Positions 34,454-43,350 are shown, numbered from the stretch's first letter. The stretch is DNA of 64,000 nt from Chitinophaga sp. CF118 (GCF_900112615.1 NZ_FOMK01000014.1:1-64000); one strand, 5' to 3'. Notes: generated by a model from the letters alone, not told the origin. Numbers and translations: made by a program.

Positions 34454-35461
34454 TCAGACATGTTCATTCTCCTGTTTTTCAATTTCCTTTTTCACCTCTT
34501 CTATCAATTGTTGTTCTGTTGGCAAGTACAATTTGTATTCACTTGCGATAATCGTCTTGTTATTTTCTGGCAGGGAAATTTTCACGACAGCATTATTTTT
34601 TTCGGCACAGAGTAGAATTCCAATGGTAGGATTTTCAAAATCCTTCTTTTCATAGCGATCATAGTAATTAACATACATCTGCAATTGCCCGATATCCTGA
34701 TGTGTAAGTTTTGTAGTCTTTATTTCAATGATGACAAAACATTGCAAAAGACGGTTGTAAAAAACAAGGTCAATGAAAAACTCATCTCCCTCAATGTTCA
34801 GCCGTTTCTGTCTTGCAACAAAGGCAAAACCATTGCCGAGTTCTAGTAGGAAGTCGTGTAAATGGGTAATAATAGCTTGCTCCAGATCTTTTTCGTAATA
34901 AGATGCTTCCCTGTGTAATCCTAAGAATTCAAGATACATAGGATCTTTGATAATTTCTTTAGCGTCAGACATCTGTTTTTCGTTTTTGGCTAGGGCTAAT
35001 ACACTTTCCCTGTCATTACTCATCAGTAGTCGTTCCCATAGACCGCTATGAATTTGGCGTTCTAACTGGCGCACAGTCCAATTGTTTTTAACGGTTTCTG
35101 CCATATAGAAATCTCTTTTGTCTTGATTATCAATTCGTATTAGTAGTTTGTACTGGCTCCAACTCAATTGCGAATACACTGTATTCGCAATTGGAAACGT
35201 CCGGTAAAACTGCCGGATTAGCTCTACCTGTCTTTTAGAAAAGCCGCTTCCGTATTCAGGTTCTAATTGTTCAGCTATGAATTTAGTAAGGTAATTGCCG
35301 TAATCTGCCCGGTCTTTTCCTACCTGCTCCTCTTCAAAAATACGCTGGCCAATATGCCAGTACATTATGGTACGCTCATGATCCACCAACCGGATAGCCT
35401 TGTCTTTCGCATTGTGAATAATGGTTTTAATATCTGCTATTACAGATTGATTGAGTAGCAT
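34454..35461 (-). CDS. DUF1016/YhcG-type PD-(D/E)XK nuclease-domain protein
   Basis: A 335-residue cytoplasmic protein with the two-part YhcG architecture. The N-terminal DUF1016 helical domain (about 1-150) has the typical YWHIGQRI and YGSGFSKRQVELIRQFY segments. A C-terminal PD-(D/E)XK nuclease-like fold (about 170-320) has Asp231 (FFIDLVFYN) and Glu246-x-Lys248 (IEIK) as catalytic residues, all intact. Family members often lie near restriction-modification or other defence genes, but none is adjacent here. A role in DNA processing or defence is inferred from the family. Confidence 0.9.
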   Translation of the reverse strand: MLLNQSVIADIKTIIHNAKDKAIRLVDHERTIMYWHIGQRIFEEEQVGKDRADYGNYLTKFIAEQLEPEYGSGFSKRQVELIRQFYRTFPIANTVYSQLSWSQYKLLIRIDNQDKRDFYMAETVKNNWTVRQLERQIHSGLWERLLMSNDRESVLALAKNEKQMSDAKEIIKDPMYLEFLGLHREASYYEKDLEQAIITHLHDFLLELGNGFAFVARQKRLNIEGDEFFIDLVFYNRLLQCFVIIEIKTTKLTHQDIGQLQMYVNYYDRYEKKDFENPTIGILLCAEKNNAVVKISLPENNKTIIASEYKLYLPTEQQLIEEVKKEIEKQENEHV

Positions 35462-35760
35462 GTAAAGAATTTTGAATTCTGTAAAACTACAAAAAATATG
35501 AAGCGTAACTATAAGATCATAGCATTATTTCTGTTCCATTTTTACCTTATTACATATTGATTATCTAATGTTTATATGGATATTTAAAGATTCAACTTTC
35601 CTTAAATCTTTCATTAGAATGTTCGAAATCTGTCCGCTCACCCCAACCAACAAATTAAAAAGCCTTCAAGTCATTAGACCTGGAGGTGAAATGGACAAAT
35701 TAAACAGCCGGCTAGAAAATTCAGGGACCGGTATCAGAGAAAAATCAGAGAGGGCGTGGC
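35462..35760. other. Intergenic region with one copy of a 15-base repeat
   Basis: No gene is supported. GTTCGAAATCTGTCC at 35621-35635 recurs exactly at 37463-37477, on the other side of the M57 protease gene. A long plus-strand frame that starts here is the antisense shadow of that protease. Confidence 0.5.
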
Positions 35761-35799
35761 AAAAAGGACCCTTCAGATCGTTGGATTTGAAGGGTCCTT
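35761..35799 (-). terminator. Terminator of the M57 protease gene
   Basis: A 12-bp perfect stem (AAGGACCCTTCA / TGAAGGGTCCTT) extends inward by further weak pairs. On the minus strand it is followed by a T5 tract. It lies about 80 bases beyond the protease stop. Confidence 0.88.
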
Positions 35800-35876
35800 G
35801 GTTTAAAGAAATTTCTATTTGTGAATCAATAGTACATTTTAAAAGCGGGCCTCACACCGCTTATGTTTCAAAGGGC

Positions 35877-37139
35877 TCAGGGCGCCTGTATATACCAGCG
35901 CTGATTAGCACCGTTCAGCCATGCCCATTGCTGCATTTTGGTGCCATCATCATTGATATAATTGGCGTCTACATCCAATACTTTTCCGCTCCGTTTGTTG
36001 ATAATGGCAAAGGTGCCGTTGGATTGAGGCTGGACCAGCCATTGCTGGTTATCGCCGCTCAGCCAGTCCCATTGCTGTATCTTGGTGCCGTTGGCTGCTA
36101 TTATATTGGCGTCTGCATCCAGTACTTTTCCGCTGGCCACACTGGTGATACGATAATAACCGTTGCCCAGGTAAGCGAACGACCATTTCTGGTTGTCGCC
36201 GTTCAGCCAGCTCCATTGTTGTACTTTGGTGCCATTCTCGGTAATATAGTTGGCATCAACATCCACCACCTTTCCACTGGCTTCGCTCACAATCTTGTAA
36301 GTGCCGTCAGCTATGGGGTTGCCACCACTGATGCTACCGTACAGATAGTTAAGGGCTACCTGGTCATTGGTATTAAAGGGGCGGTTTACGGTACTGCCTA
36401 TACAAGCCAGCATCCAGCTGTTAGGATCGCCTGCCGTAGGAGTGCCGGGTATATGATCAGCCCCCACGCCGGCCTCGCCTTCATTACCGCCGGAACCGCA
36501 GCTGTACGCCCGGTTGAAATAGTCGGTATGACGGAAGCCTATGGTATGACCTATTTCATGCGCAATGATTGTAGCCATCCATCCCTGGTTAGGAGTGCTG
36601 CCGATATAAGAGGCGTTAAGCTTGATAGGACTGGGTGGGTTGCCATAAGCATCCGGGAAGCCGGCTGATTGTCCCAGTACGCCCGTGCCCAGGTTGGCAT
36701 TGATGATGTCTATCTCTCCTCCGCTGGCTACACGCTGGAAAGATATACGCAGGCCAAGCGCGTTATAGCGGGCAATGGCTTCATCTGCCGCAGTGGTATA
36801 TGCTGCAGGTAAGTTAGTAACGGAAACAGTGATCACCCGGTGCCCGGAAGTGGCAATAATGTTCCAGGTTTGGTACTGTTCTGTTTTAGCGATCACCAGT
36901 TCTCTGCCATTTACTTTTTCTTTAAGTGAATGGTCGGGCAGGAAGATGTCGCCTTCCACCACATAACCATTTTCTACTCTTCTTATTTCCTGGGTGTTGA
37001 ATCCCATGGCTTTGATCTGTGCGACCACGTCTTGTGTGATCTCATTTTTGGATTGCTCCCGTACCTGATCTTTTTTACAGGAGAAAAGTATTAAGCTGCA
37101 TGCGAGGGTGCATAACAATGCTTTCAAGAGATGCTTCAT
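35877..37139 (-). CDS. HEIGH-type (M57) zinc metalloprotease lipoprotein with ricin-type lectin domain
   Basis: A 420-residue surface or secreted lipoprotein. The signal ends at the lipobox with Cys21 (LILFSC). A prodomain-like region (30-100) precedes the metzincin-like catalytic domain with HEIGHTIGFRH at 194-204; His194, His198 and His204 are the zinc ligands and Glu195 the base. The C-terminal third (about 288-420) has three beta-trefoil repeats, each with GKV(V/L)D(V/A)DAN and QQW.WLNGDNQ.W-like motifs, forming a ricin B/CBM13-type lectin. It would cut extracellular protein while binding sugar. Its start is followed upstream by a 460-base non-coding stretch. An exact 15-base direct repeat flanks the gene on both sides. 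Confidence 0.9.
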   Translation of the reverse strand: MKHLLKALLCTLACSLILFSCKKDQVREQSKNEITQDVVAQIKAMGFNTQEIRRVENGYVVEGDIFLPDHSLKEKVNGRELVIAKTEQYQTWNIIATSGHRVITVSVTNLPAAYTTAADEAIARYNALGLRISFQRVASGGEIDIINANLGTGVLGQSAGFPDAYGNPPSPIKLNASYIGSTPNQGWMATIIAHEIGHTIGFRHTDYFNRAYSCGSGGNEGEAGVGADHIPGTPTAGDPNSWMLACIGSTVNRPFNTNDQVALNYLYGSISGGNPIADGTYKIVSEASGKVVDVDANYITENGTKVQQWSWLNGDNQKWSFAYLGNGYYRITSVASGKVLDADANIIAANGTKIQQWDWLSGDNQQWLVQPQSNGTFAIINKRSGKVLDVDANYINDDGTKMQQWAWLNGANQRWYIQAP

Positions 37140-37602
37140 GTGTGTGTTAATTTGGGTTAAAAGACATAGTAACTAACGGTAAGTGAGGCCCGCCGGGGTG
37201 AGGTAATGTTTAAAAGTTAGGGTTTAATGATTTGCGCGTAAAAATTAATAAAAAAGATGGATACTGGTTATTCCATTTTAGCTGTGGTAGGCTGTATGGA
37301 TCTCAAAAGAGACTTATTGTTAAAAGCGGTTTTTAAAAGTTTACCGATGATTGCTATAAAATATGCCAGTTTTAATCAATAAATTGACCACTAGTTAGTA
37401 CGAAACAAACAGGGGTACTTTTGGTATTGACCTGTAAGCGGAGGTTTTCATCGCCTTTACTGGTTCGAAATCTGTCCAATCTCCCAGCCCACTTATTGCA
37501 ATAATGACTTTTCCCAAGTATTGAGACAGTAGGAGCTATTAAATAAGTCTATTAATTTTGTAGAGTAGTTGCAAGGTTATAACTTCGCCGCAAACTATAC
37601 CT
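37140..37602. other. Intergenic region between protease and permease, divergent promoters
   Basis: No gene is seen in 463 bases. It must hold promoters for both flanking genes. The second copy of GTTCGAAATCTGTCC lies at 37463-37477. A TAATTTTG element at 37553-37560 matches the Bacteroidota -7 consensus for the permease. Confidence 0.55.
37553..37560 (+). promoter_or_regulatory. Putative -7 element for the permease gene
   Basis: TAATTTTG fits TAnnTTTG exactly and lies 43 bases before the GTG start. No TTG element at the usual spacing was found, so support is partial. Confidence 0.4.
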
Positions 37603-39048
37603 GTGATAAAAAAGTCAATTGAAAGTCTTCAGCTGGAAGCAGCACAAACAGGCGGCAATACGTTGAAACGGAGTTTGGGAGGTATTAACCTGATAGCCAT
37701 AGGCATTGGAGTTATTATTGGAGCCGGCCTTTTCTCATTAACGGGCATTGCGGCGGCTAATAATGCTGGTCCGGCAGTGATCCTGTCTTTTATCCTGGCA
37801 GCGGTAGGATGTGCCTTCAGTGCGCTCTGTTATGCCGAAATGGCTTCTATGGTTCCTGTGGCAGGAAGTGCTTATACTTATGCATATGCCACATTGGGAG
37901 AACTGTTCGCCTGGATCATAGGCTGGGATCTTGTCCTCGAATATTCTGTTGGTGCAGCTACTGTTGGCATCAGTTGGTCGAGATACCTGGTTACTTTTCT
38001 CGCTAAATTCAATATTCACTTACCGGCACAGCTGGTCGCTTCTCCTTTTGAATTGATCACATTGGCAGATGGTACACAGATTCACGGGTATATCAACCTG
38101 CCTGCGGTATTGATCATTGTGTTCATCACTTCGATCATTATATGGGGTACAAAAGGATCTGCACTTTTCAATGCCATCGTGGTAGCATTAAAGGTGAGTG
38201 TAGTCTTGGTGTTCATTGCACTGGGCTGGCATTATATCAATCCGGAAAACTATAAACCGTTCATTCCTGCCAACACCGGGGAATTTGGTCACTTTGGATG
38301 GAGTGGTGTTCTGCGCGGAGCTGGAGTGGTATTCTTTGTATTCATCGGCTTTGATATTGTAGCCACAATGGCGCAGGAAACAAAGAACCCCAAGCGGAAT
38401 ATGCCAATAGGCATTCTCGGTTCCCTGGTAATATGTACTATCCTGTTTGTATTGTTTGGTTATGTGATGACCGGGCTGGCACATTATACTGCGTTTAAGG
38501 ACAGTGCTGCGCCCGTAGCAATCGCTATTCAGAACACGCCATATGAATGGCTGTTCCTTGCCGTTATCGCCGCTATCCTGATAGGATATACTTCCGTGAT
38601 CCTGGTAGATCTCCTGGGGCAATCCAGGGTGTTCTATTCCATGAGTAAGGATGGCCTGTTGCCCCAGGTATTTTCTCAACTGCATCCCCGGTTTAATACA
38701 CCGTTTAAATCCAATATTGTATTGTGTCTTTTCATTAGTCTGTTCGCCGGACTTGTTCCCATAGGGGTAGTTGGTGAAATGACCAGTATCGGTACTTTAC
38801 TGGCATTCGTCATGGTATGCCTGGGGGTACTGATTTTACGGAAAACGCAACCGGATCTGCCACGCGCATTTAAAACACCATTTGTGCCGGTGGTTCCTAT
38901 CCTGGGTATTCTCACCTGTCTTACTATGATGGTGGCTTTACCGCTGGATACCTGGATCCGTTTGATAGTGTGGTTGCTGATCGGCTTTGCTATCTATTTC
39001 GGATATGGGAAGAAAAACAGCAAGCTGGGGCAGGAGCAGAGAAAATAA
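37603..39048 (+). CDS. APC-superfamily amino-acid permease (cationic amino-acid transporter type)
   Basis: An inner-membrane transporter of 481 residues with about 12 membrane helices. The GTG start is supported by the N-terminus IESLQLEAAQTGGNTLKRSLG, which matches the cytoplasmic lead of CAT-type permeases, and by the lack of an upstream ATG. The first helix carries IGVIIGAGLFSLTG, the unwound substrate-binding motif of APC transporters. FVFIGFDIVATMAQETKNPKRN (helix 6 region) is the second family mark. Expected substrate is a cationic or neutral amino acid. The gene is followed by a clear terminator. Confidence 0.88.
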   Translation: MIKKSIESLQLEAAQTGGNTLKRSLGGINLIAIGIGVIIGAGLFSLTGIAAANNAGPAVILSFILAAVGCAFSALCYAEMASMVPVAGSAYTYAYATLGELFAWIIGWDLVLEYSVGAATVGISWSRYLVTFLAKFNIHLPAQLVASPFELITLADGTQIHGYINLPAVLIIVFITSIIIWGTKGSALFNAIVVALKVSVVLVFIALGWHYINPENYKPFIPANTGEFGHFGWSGVLRGAGVVFFVFIGFDIVATMAQETKNPKRNMPIGILGSLVICTILFVLFGYVMTGLAHYTAFKDSAAPVAIAIQNTPYEWLFLAVIAAILIGYTSVILVDLLGQSRVFYSMSKDGLLPQVFSQLHPRFNTPFKSNIVLCLFISLFAGLVPIGVVGEMTSIGTLLAFVMVCLGVLILRKTQPDLPRAFKTPFVPVVPILGILTCLTMMVALPLDTWIRLIVWLLIGFAIYFGYGKKNSKLGQEQRK

Positions 39049-39065
39049 GATATTCTTTTTATAAG

Positions 39066-39103
39066 GCGAAGAGATGGTTTTATAACTATCTCTTCGCTTT
39101 TTT
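39066..39103 (+). terminator. Rho-independent terminator after permease
   Basis: A 10-bp perfect stem (GCGAAGAGAT / ATCTCTTCGC) with a 12-base loop is followed by six T. Confidence 0.93.
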
Positions 39104-39225
39104 GTATCTTCATACCTCGTTAAACACATCAGTATCAATCGAGTTTGTAATCTCAAAAAATAATCTTCCCTTTCTTGTCACGTTTCGTTCTGCTTATTTG
39201 TTTTAATAGTACTAAAACGATAAGT

Positions 39226-39465
39226 ATGACACAACAACATTCAAATCAGGAAACAAACAAGAATGAGCAGCATAAAAGAGCTTTCATTGTTTGGCTGGCA
39301 ATCTTCCCTTTAATAACGATTTTACTCTGTTTGCTGGGAGATATTTTACTACCACTCCCTCTTATTTTAAGAACATTTATACTAACAATTATAGTTGTAC
39401 CTACTATGGTTTATTTTCTTGTACCGCTATATACCAAACTATTCAGTAGCTGGTTCAACAAGTAG
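39226..39465 (+). CDS. Small two-TM membrane protein
   Basis: A 79-residue protein. The ATG at 39226 is used because the longer frame begins at TTG. A polar N-terminus rich in Gln/Asn (residues 1-16) is followed by two hydrophobic helices (about 20-42 and 45-68). The arrangement resembles small Bacteroidota membrane proteins next to antibiotic-biosynthesis-monooxygenase-like genes, but no family can be named. It probably shares a transcript with the next gene, 49 bases downstream. Confidence 0.65.
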   Translation: MTQQHSNQETNKNEQHKRAFIVWLAIFPLITILLCLLGDILLPLPLILRTFILTIIVVPTMVYFLVPLYTKLFSSWFNK

Positions 39466-39514
39466 TATTTGTAAAAAGAAAAACAGTTTTATATAATTCA
39501 TAAAATACAAAATC

Positions 39515-39832
39515 ATGATAACCGTAAAAGTAACTTACACAGTAAAATCAGCATTTATTTCCCAAAACCAGGAAAACATTAACCTGTTTATGGATGAATT
39601 CCGCAAAATTGGTAGTAAAGACTTTCGTTACACAGTCTATTTATGTGAAGATGGAAAAACATTTGTTCATCTTTCCCATTATCAGAATGAAGAAATACAA
39701 AAGTATTTGCTTAACGTACCATCATTTAAGTTATTTCAGAAACAAAGAGATGAAAGTGGGCTTGAAGGCGCTCCTCAAATAGACGTAATGAAAATGGCGG
39801 CATCTTCAAATGATATTTTCAGTCAACAGTGA
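39515..39832 (+). CDS. Small dimeric alpha/beta-barrel-like protein
   Basis: A 105-residue cytoplasmic protein with beta-alpha-beta pattern: TVKVTYTVKSAF, a helix ENINLFMDEFRKI, FRYTVYLCEDGKTFVHLSHY and a second helix. It is consistent with the ferredoxin-like fold of the ABM/Dabb superfamily. No catalytic residue can be assigned. It is followed by a palindromic terminator. The function is unknown. Confidence 0.65.
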   Translation: MITVKVTYTVKSAFISQNQENINLFMDEFRKIGSKDFRYTVYLCEDGKTFVHLSHYQNEEIQKYLLNVPSFKLFQKQRDESGLEGAPQIDVMKMAASSNDIFSQQ

Positions 39833-39866
39833 TATCAGAATAGATAATTAAAAATATATTGCTGCG

Positions 39867-39896
39867 GCGGGATTGACTAGTCAATCCCGCTTTTTT
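39867..39896 (+). terminator. Palindromic rho-independent terminator
   Basis: A 24-base perfect palindrome (39867-39890) that begins GCGGGATTGA and has ACTAGT in its centre is followed by six T. The working stem is about ten pairs with a small central loop. Confidence 0.93.
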
Positions 39897-40045
39897 GCTT
39901 TGTAAAATAAATTAACATTGGCTTAATAAACATTGTTGTAATGAGAGGTATATTAGTATCGAATTCATTTTAACCAATAATTCAGATTGATAAAATGCTA
40001 TTAAGTATTGTTAAAATAAGAGAAACAAGCGTTGTGTTATTAAGT

Positions 40046-40053
40046 TAGTTTTG
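40046..40053 (+). promoter_or_regulatory. Putative -7 element upstream of repeat leader
   Basis: TAGTTTTG matches TAnnTTTG exactly. A transcript starting about seven bases later would carry a 5' leader of roughly 330 bases that contains the whole repeat array before the metallopeptidase start. No TTG at the usual distance was found. Confidence 0.45.
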
Positions 40054-40140
40054 CGGCATAGAAAATACTCTCAGATAACCATATGAAAAAAACCTGACCA
40101 GCCTTTTTATATACATTATCCATAAGAAGTAAATCAACTT

Positions 40141-40389
40141 AACCTATTTACTAATAAGAAAACCTATTTACCAACAAAAACCATTTGCTAATAAGAAAAC
40201 CCATTTGCTGGCAAGAAAACCTATATGCCATCAAAAAACTATTTGCTGACAAGAAAAACCATTTACAAACAAAAACCATTTACGAACAAAAAAACCATTA
40301 ACTGACAAGAAAACTATTTTCTAACAAGGAAACCCATTTACAAACAAGAAACCCATTTACCAATTAGAAAACCTAAGAAAACCTATTTT
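40141..40389 (+). repeat. Degenerate ~17-22-bp tandem repeat array in the leader of a T9SS metallopeptidase gene
   Basis: About a dozen units of the loose form CCATTTRCNAACAAGAAAA occupy the 250 bases directly before the start codon. Examples are CCATTTGCTAATAAGAAAAC, CCATTTGCTGGCAAGAAAAC, CTATTTGCTGACAAGAAAAA and CCATTTACAAACAAGAAAC. Unit length varies from about 17 to 22. The start region CTATTTTATGAGAAGAG is itself in register with the pattern. The plus strand is nearly G-free, so the RNA would be mostly unstructured. No spacer-type alternation is seen. Confidence 0.9.
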
Positions 40390-42723
40390 ATGAGAAGAGT
40401 AAAATCTACTATCCTAATTTTGTGCTTACTTTTTTATTATTCCTTAGCGGGAGCTCAGACAAACATTGCCCCACAGGCAACATCGAGCACTTCGTACGTA
40501 TCATCCTGGGAAACTATTGCTGCTTTAAATGACAATTTTACCCCGGCGAATTCTAATGATAAATCCCATGGTGCTTATGGCAACTGGAACAATCCTAACA
40601 CAACCGAATGGGTGCAGTACGACTGGTCACAGAATTATACAGTGACTTCCATTGAAGTGTATTGGTTCAATGATGCAGGAGGGGTGCTGACTCCTACTAC
40701 AGCGTATGCAGATTATTGGAATGGCTCCTCCTGGATTCGCCTGGGTAACATACCTCTGCAGACCAATGCATTTAACGTATTGTCTGTAGCGTCGGTTAGT
40801 ACAAACAGGATACGGGTATCGATGCTTAACAAGAGCCAATCCACCGGATTACTTGAGTGGCGCGTAATTGGCACTACCGTAGGAGGACCAGTAGATACTA
40901 CTACTACCGGAGGAAAAGCTTATGTATGGCCCGCGTATTCTCCTACCATCAAGTATAATTTCAGAGATGAATTTCCTAGTTTACCAGCTCCTTCCAGTGC
41001 GTTAAATGATTGTCCTCAGGTTGCAGGAACTCAATCTTCACAATGGTGGGCTTTCCGTTGGGGACCAAATAAAAATTCACTGGTTACAACAGCTGCCATT
41101 ACACCGCTGCTTGCAAGAATGAACACAGATTTTGCCTACTTCCGCGATCAGATGGGCTGGCCTCCGGATTTACGTGCGAAGAAAGGTTATTTCAGTTCAG
41201 TATATCTGTATGGTTCAGGACTTTGTACTGATAATGCGCCTAATACAGAATTGGGTGGCTGGCAGAGTACTATATACTATAACGGAGTTAGCTGGCCAAT
41301 GGTACTTGCATCCTATTATCCTATCTACAGTTATGATCCTGCCTGTACATATAGTGACCGCGAATTCCAGAAAGGTGCAATGGTGCATGAAGGTATTCAT
41401 GCTTTATTGGCCGACTTACCAGGTGTAAAAAAGTCTGCATGGTTCCAGGAAGGTGGTAACGTTTGGTTACAGCAAACTGCCGATGCAAGGAGATCCAATA
41501 ACTTTAATACAATGGGCGATCTGAATGGTACAGATTTCATCGCTCCTTTTATGCCAATTGAGTGTTACTCAGGTTGGTTACAGGATGGTAGTTTTGGTGG
41601 ACCATCAGCAGAAGGTGTTAACATGTTTAACGGTAATCAGCAGATTTGTACATGGCGTACATTTTTAGGAGGACACCAATACAGCAGTTCGTTCCCCACT
41701 TTTTTAGGAAATACACTTGGTGATGGAGCAGTGCCCTGGATATGGAGAAATGCACCAGGTCGCGTACTTGAAGGTATTGCTTCCGGAGTTGGTGCAACAC
41801 AAATGCGCAGGTTAATTACAGAATACCGTGCAAAACAGGCACTCGTAGATTTCGGCCCATGGAATAAAGCTATACTGGGATTATTGAATGGACACTTCGG
41901 ACAATCAATTGGTGCAGAGTGGCAACCTTCCTGGTTAAAACCTGCAGCATGGATTGCTACACCATATGTTAAAACTACAAACAATGCAGGATTGCTTACC
42001 CCCGATACCACCACATTACCAGGATGGTCCGGAGCAAATCAGATCCCTTTACAGGTAACAGGAAATATGGTTACTGTTAACTTTGAACCGATTGGTGCGA
42101 ATATGACATGTCAGCTGGTTTATCGTTCCACAACAGGCGTACCTGTATATAGCCAGTTCGTTTCAAGCGGTACTTGTAGTTTAAAGCTGGATGTTCCTCC
42201 TGCAAGTGGAGTAGTCATTGCAGTTATTACAAATACTGATTACATCTATAATGGAGAAACTACCCGTAAGGCTCATTATGATTACCGTTTAAGATTGGTT
42301 ACCGGAGTTACAGGTACTGCAAGTGTTAACACCAAATGGTATAATTCAGCCACATTAGCAAGTGCCAGGACAGCTGGTGATGATACCGCTGATGAAATAG
42401 GTATTGACTGGTCTAAGTATTGCAATCATTCATTTGAGAATACCCGTGAGGTTGCAGAAGTGAAAAAGATAGTTAATCCTGCTGAGTTTCTGATGTATCC
42501 AAATCCAGTTGTAGAGAGCACTAATTTAAAGCTTGAATTTACTAATGCGGAAATGGAAAAGACTGTTATCACCATTATTAAGATGACTGGTGAGAGAGTT
42601 TTTGAGACTGTGACAGTAGGTAAAAACTATATCATTAATACGAAGAATCTTAAGAGCGGTTTCTACTTAGTGAGAATTAAGAACTCTAAGACGAACACCA
42701 CGCAGAAGCTTGTTGTTATGTAA
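40390..42723 (+). CDS. T9SS-secreted metallopeptidase-like protein with F5/8 type C (discoidin) domain
   Basis: A 777-residue secreted protein. Signal peptide 1-22 ends AGAQ. A discoidin/F5-8C-like domain (about 24-160) contains WVQYDWSQNYTVTSIEVYW. The central domain (about 175-540) holds a zinc-protease-like HEGIH motif (His333, Glu334, His337) and a downstream Glu354 in FQEGGN, consistent with a gluzincin-like site. A beta-sandwich follows. The last ~85 residues (MYPNPV... to KLVVM) form a type IX secretion (Por) sorting domain with the usual YPNP start. It is thus exported through the outer membrane by T9SS. Peptidase activity is inferred. The upstream leader carries the tandem repeat array. 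Confidence 0.85.
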   Translation: MRRVKSTILILCLLFYYSLAGAQTNIAPQATSSTSYVSSWETIAALNDNFTPANSNDKSHGAYGNWNNPNTTEWVQYDWSQNYTVTSIEVYWFNDAGGVLTPTTAYADYWNGSSWIRLGNIPLQTNAFNVLSVASVSTNRIRVSMLNKSQSTGLLEWRVIGTTVGGPVDTTTTGGKAYVWPAYSPTIKYNFRDEFPSLPAPSSALNDCPQVAGTQSSQWWAFRWGPNKNSLVTTAAITPLLARMNTDFAYFRDQMGWPPDLRAKKGYFSSVYLYGSGLCTDNAPNTELGGWQSTIYYNGVSWPMVLASYYPIYSYDPACTYSDREFQKGAMVHEGIHALLADLPGVKKSAWFQEGGNVWLQQTADARRSNNFNTMGDLNGTDFIAPFMPIECYSGWLQDGSFGGPSAEGVNMFNGNQQICTWRTFLGGHQYSSSFPTFLGNTLGDGAVPWIWRNAPGRVLEGIASGVGATQMRRLITEYRAKQALVDFGPWNKAILGLLNGHFGQSIGAEWQPSWLKPAAWIATPYVKTTNNAGLLTPDTTTLPGWSGANQIPLQVTGNMVTVNFEPIGANMTCQLVYRSTTGVPVYSQFVSSGTCSLKLDVPPASGVVIAVITNTDYIYNGETTRKAHYDYRLRLVTGVTGTASVNTKWYNSATLASARTAGDDTADEIGIDWSKYCNHSFENTREVAEVKKIVNPAEFLMYPNPVVESTNLKLEFTNAEMEKTVITIIKMTGERVFETVTVGKNYIINTKNLKSGFYLVRIKNSKTNTTQKLVVM

Positions 42724-42765
42724 TTTTGTATTGAACCGCTCCTGAAAGAGTTGACGGTTAAGAAT

Positions 42766-42801
42766 AATCCTGGTTACACTATGTAACCGGGATTTTCTTT
42801 T
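42766..42801 (+). terminator. Rho-independent terminator
   Basis: A 12-bp stem (AATCCTGGTTAC / GTAACCGGGATT, one T-G wobble) with a five-base loop is followed by TTCTTTTT. Confidence 0.9.
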
Positions 42802-42847
42802 TATGTCAGTTTTCATCGTATACAGAGGTTACTATCATGCGGGATAG

Positions 42848-42883
42848 TACTATATAAAGTATAGTAATATGTCTGTAAGTTTG
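42848..42883 (+). promoter_or_regulatory. Promoter with inverted-repeat operator upstream of DoxX-like gene
   Basis: TACTATA-TAAAG-TATAGTA (42848-42866) is a perfect 7-5-7 dyad. It is followed 10 bases later by TAAGTTTG (42876-42883), an exact TAnnTTTG -7 element, 28 bases before the ATG. The dyad sits where the -33 region should be, as expected for a repressor site. Its sequence resembles operators of HxlR-family regulators such as YodB, which commonly control DoxX-like genes. No such regulator gene is in the window. Confidence 0.55.
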
Positions 42884-42911
42884 CATTACTAAATAAAGTA
42901 AACCAGAAAAA

Positions 42912-43277
42912 ATGAAGAAGAACAAAATTATCTATTGGATAAGTACAGGCATTATTGCATTTATGATGTTATTTAGTGCATATAGTTACCTGACGAATAA
43001 TGAAATGAAAGCCGCATTGGAGCAGCATCTTGGATATCCTTTTCATTTTAGGATTGAATTAGCGATTGCAAAAGTTATAGGTGTTTTGGTTTTATTAATT
43101 CCGGGAATACCAGCAAAAATTAAAGAATGGGCCTATGCAGGTTTTACATTCGTTTTTATATCAGCATTTGTGGCCCATTTATCAGCTGGAGATGGTATCC
43201 AGCACGCCATTATGCCGGTAATATTTTTAGGGATTCTGGCAGCTTCTTATATCAATAAGGATAAGATCCACAGTTAA
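42912..43277 (+). CDS. DoxX-like family membrane protein
   Basis: A 121-residue inner-membrane protein with four hydrophobic helices (about 8-27, 47-66, 72-91 and 97-114). The pattern LSAYSYLTNNE... LGYPFHFRIELAIAKVIGVLVLLIPG ... W.YAGF.F is that of the DoxX_2 group. Members are often induced by electrophile or oxidative stress; exact function is unknown. It is a single gene with a strong promoter/operator and a bidirectional terminator. Confidence 0.88.
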   Translation: MKKNKIIYWISTGIIAFMMLFSAYSYLTNNEMKAALEQHLGYPFHFRIELAIAKVIGVLVLLIPGIPAKIKEWAYAGFTFVFISAFVAHLSAGDGIQHAIMPVIFLGILAASYINKDKIHS

Positions 43278-43350
43278 GATGAGTTTGGATTAGATACATG
43301 TTGTCAACATTGTATCTGATGCTGTGCTCTTTTCACAAGAGGACCCAAAT

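Noticed and set aside
35568-36668. Long plus-strand open frame of 366 codons
   Set aside because: It is antisense to the M57 protease-lectin gene; its repeats mirror the ricin repeats on the other strand and it has no domain or start signal of its own.
37462-37477. tRNA T-loop-like GGTTCGAAATC
   Set aside because: The flanking bases do not form a T-arm stem and no acceptor, D or anticodon arms were found nearby; the same word occurs at 35621.
40141-40389. CRISPR array
   Set aside because: Units are 17-22 bases, degenerate and directly adjacent, with no constant repeat and unique spacer alternation, and no cas gene is in the window.
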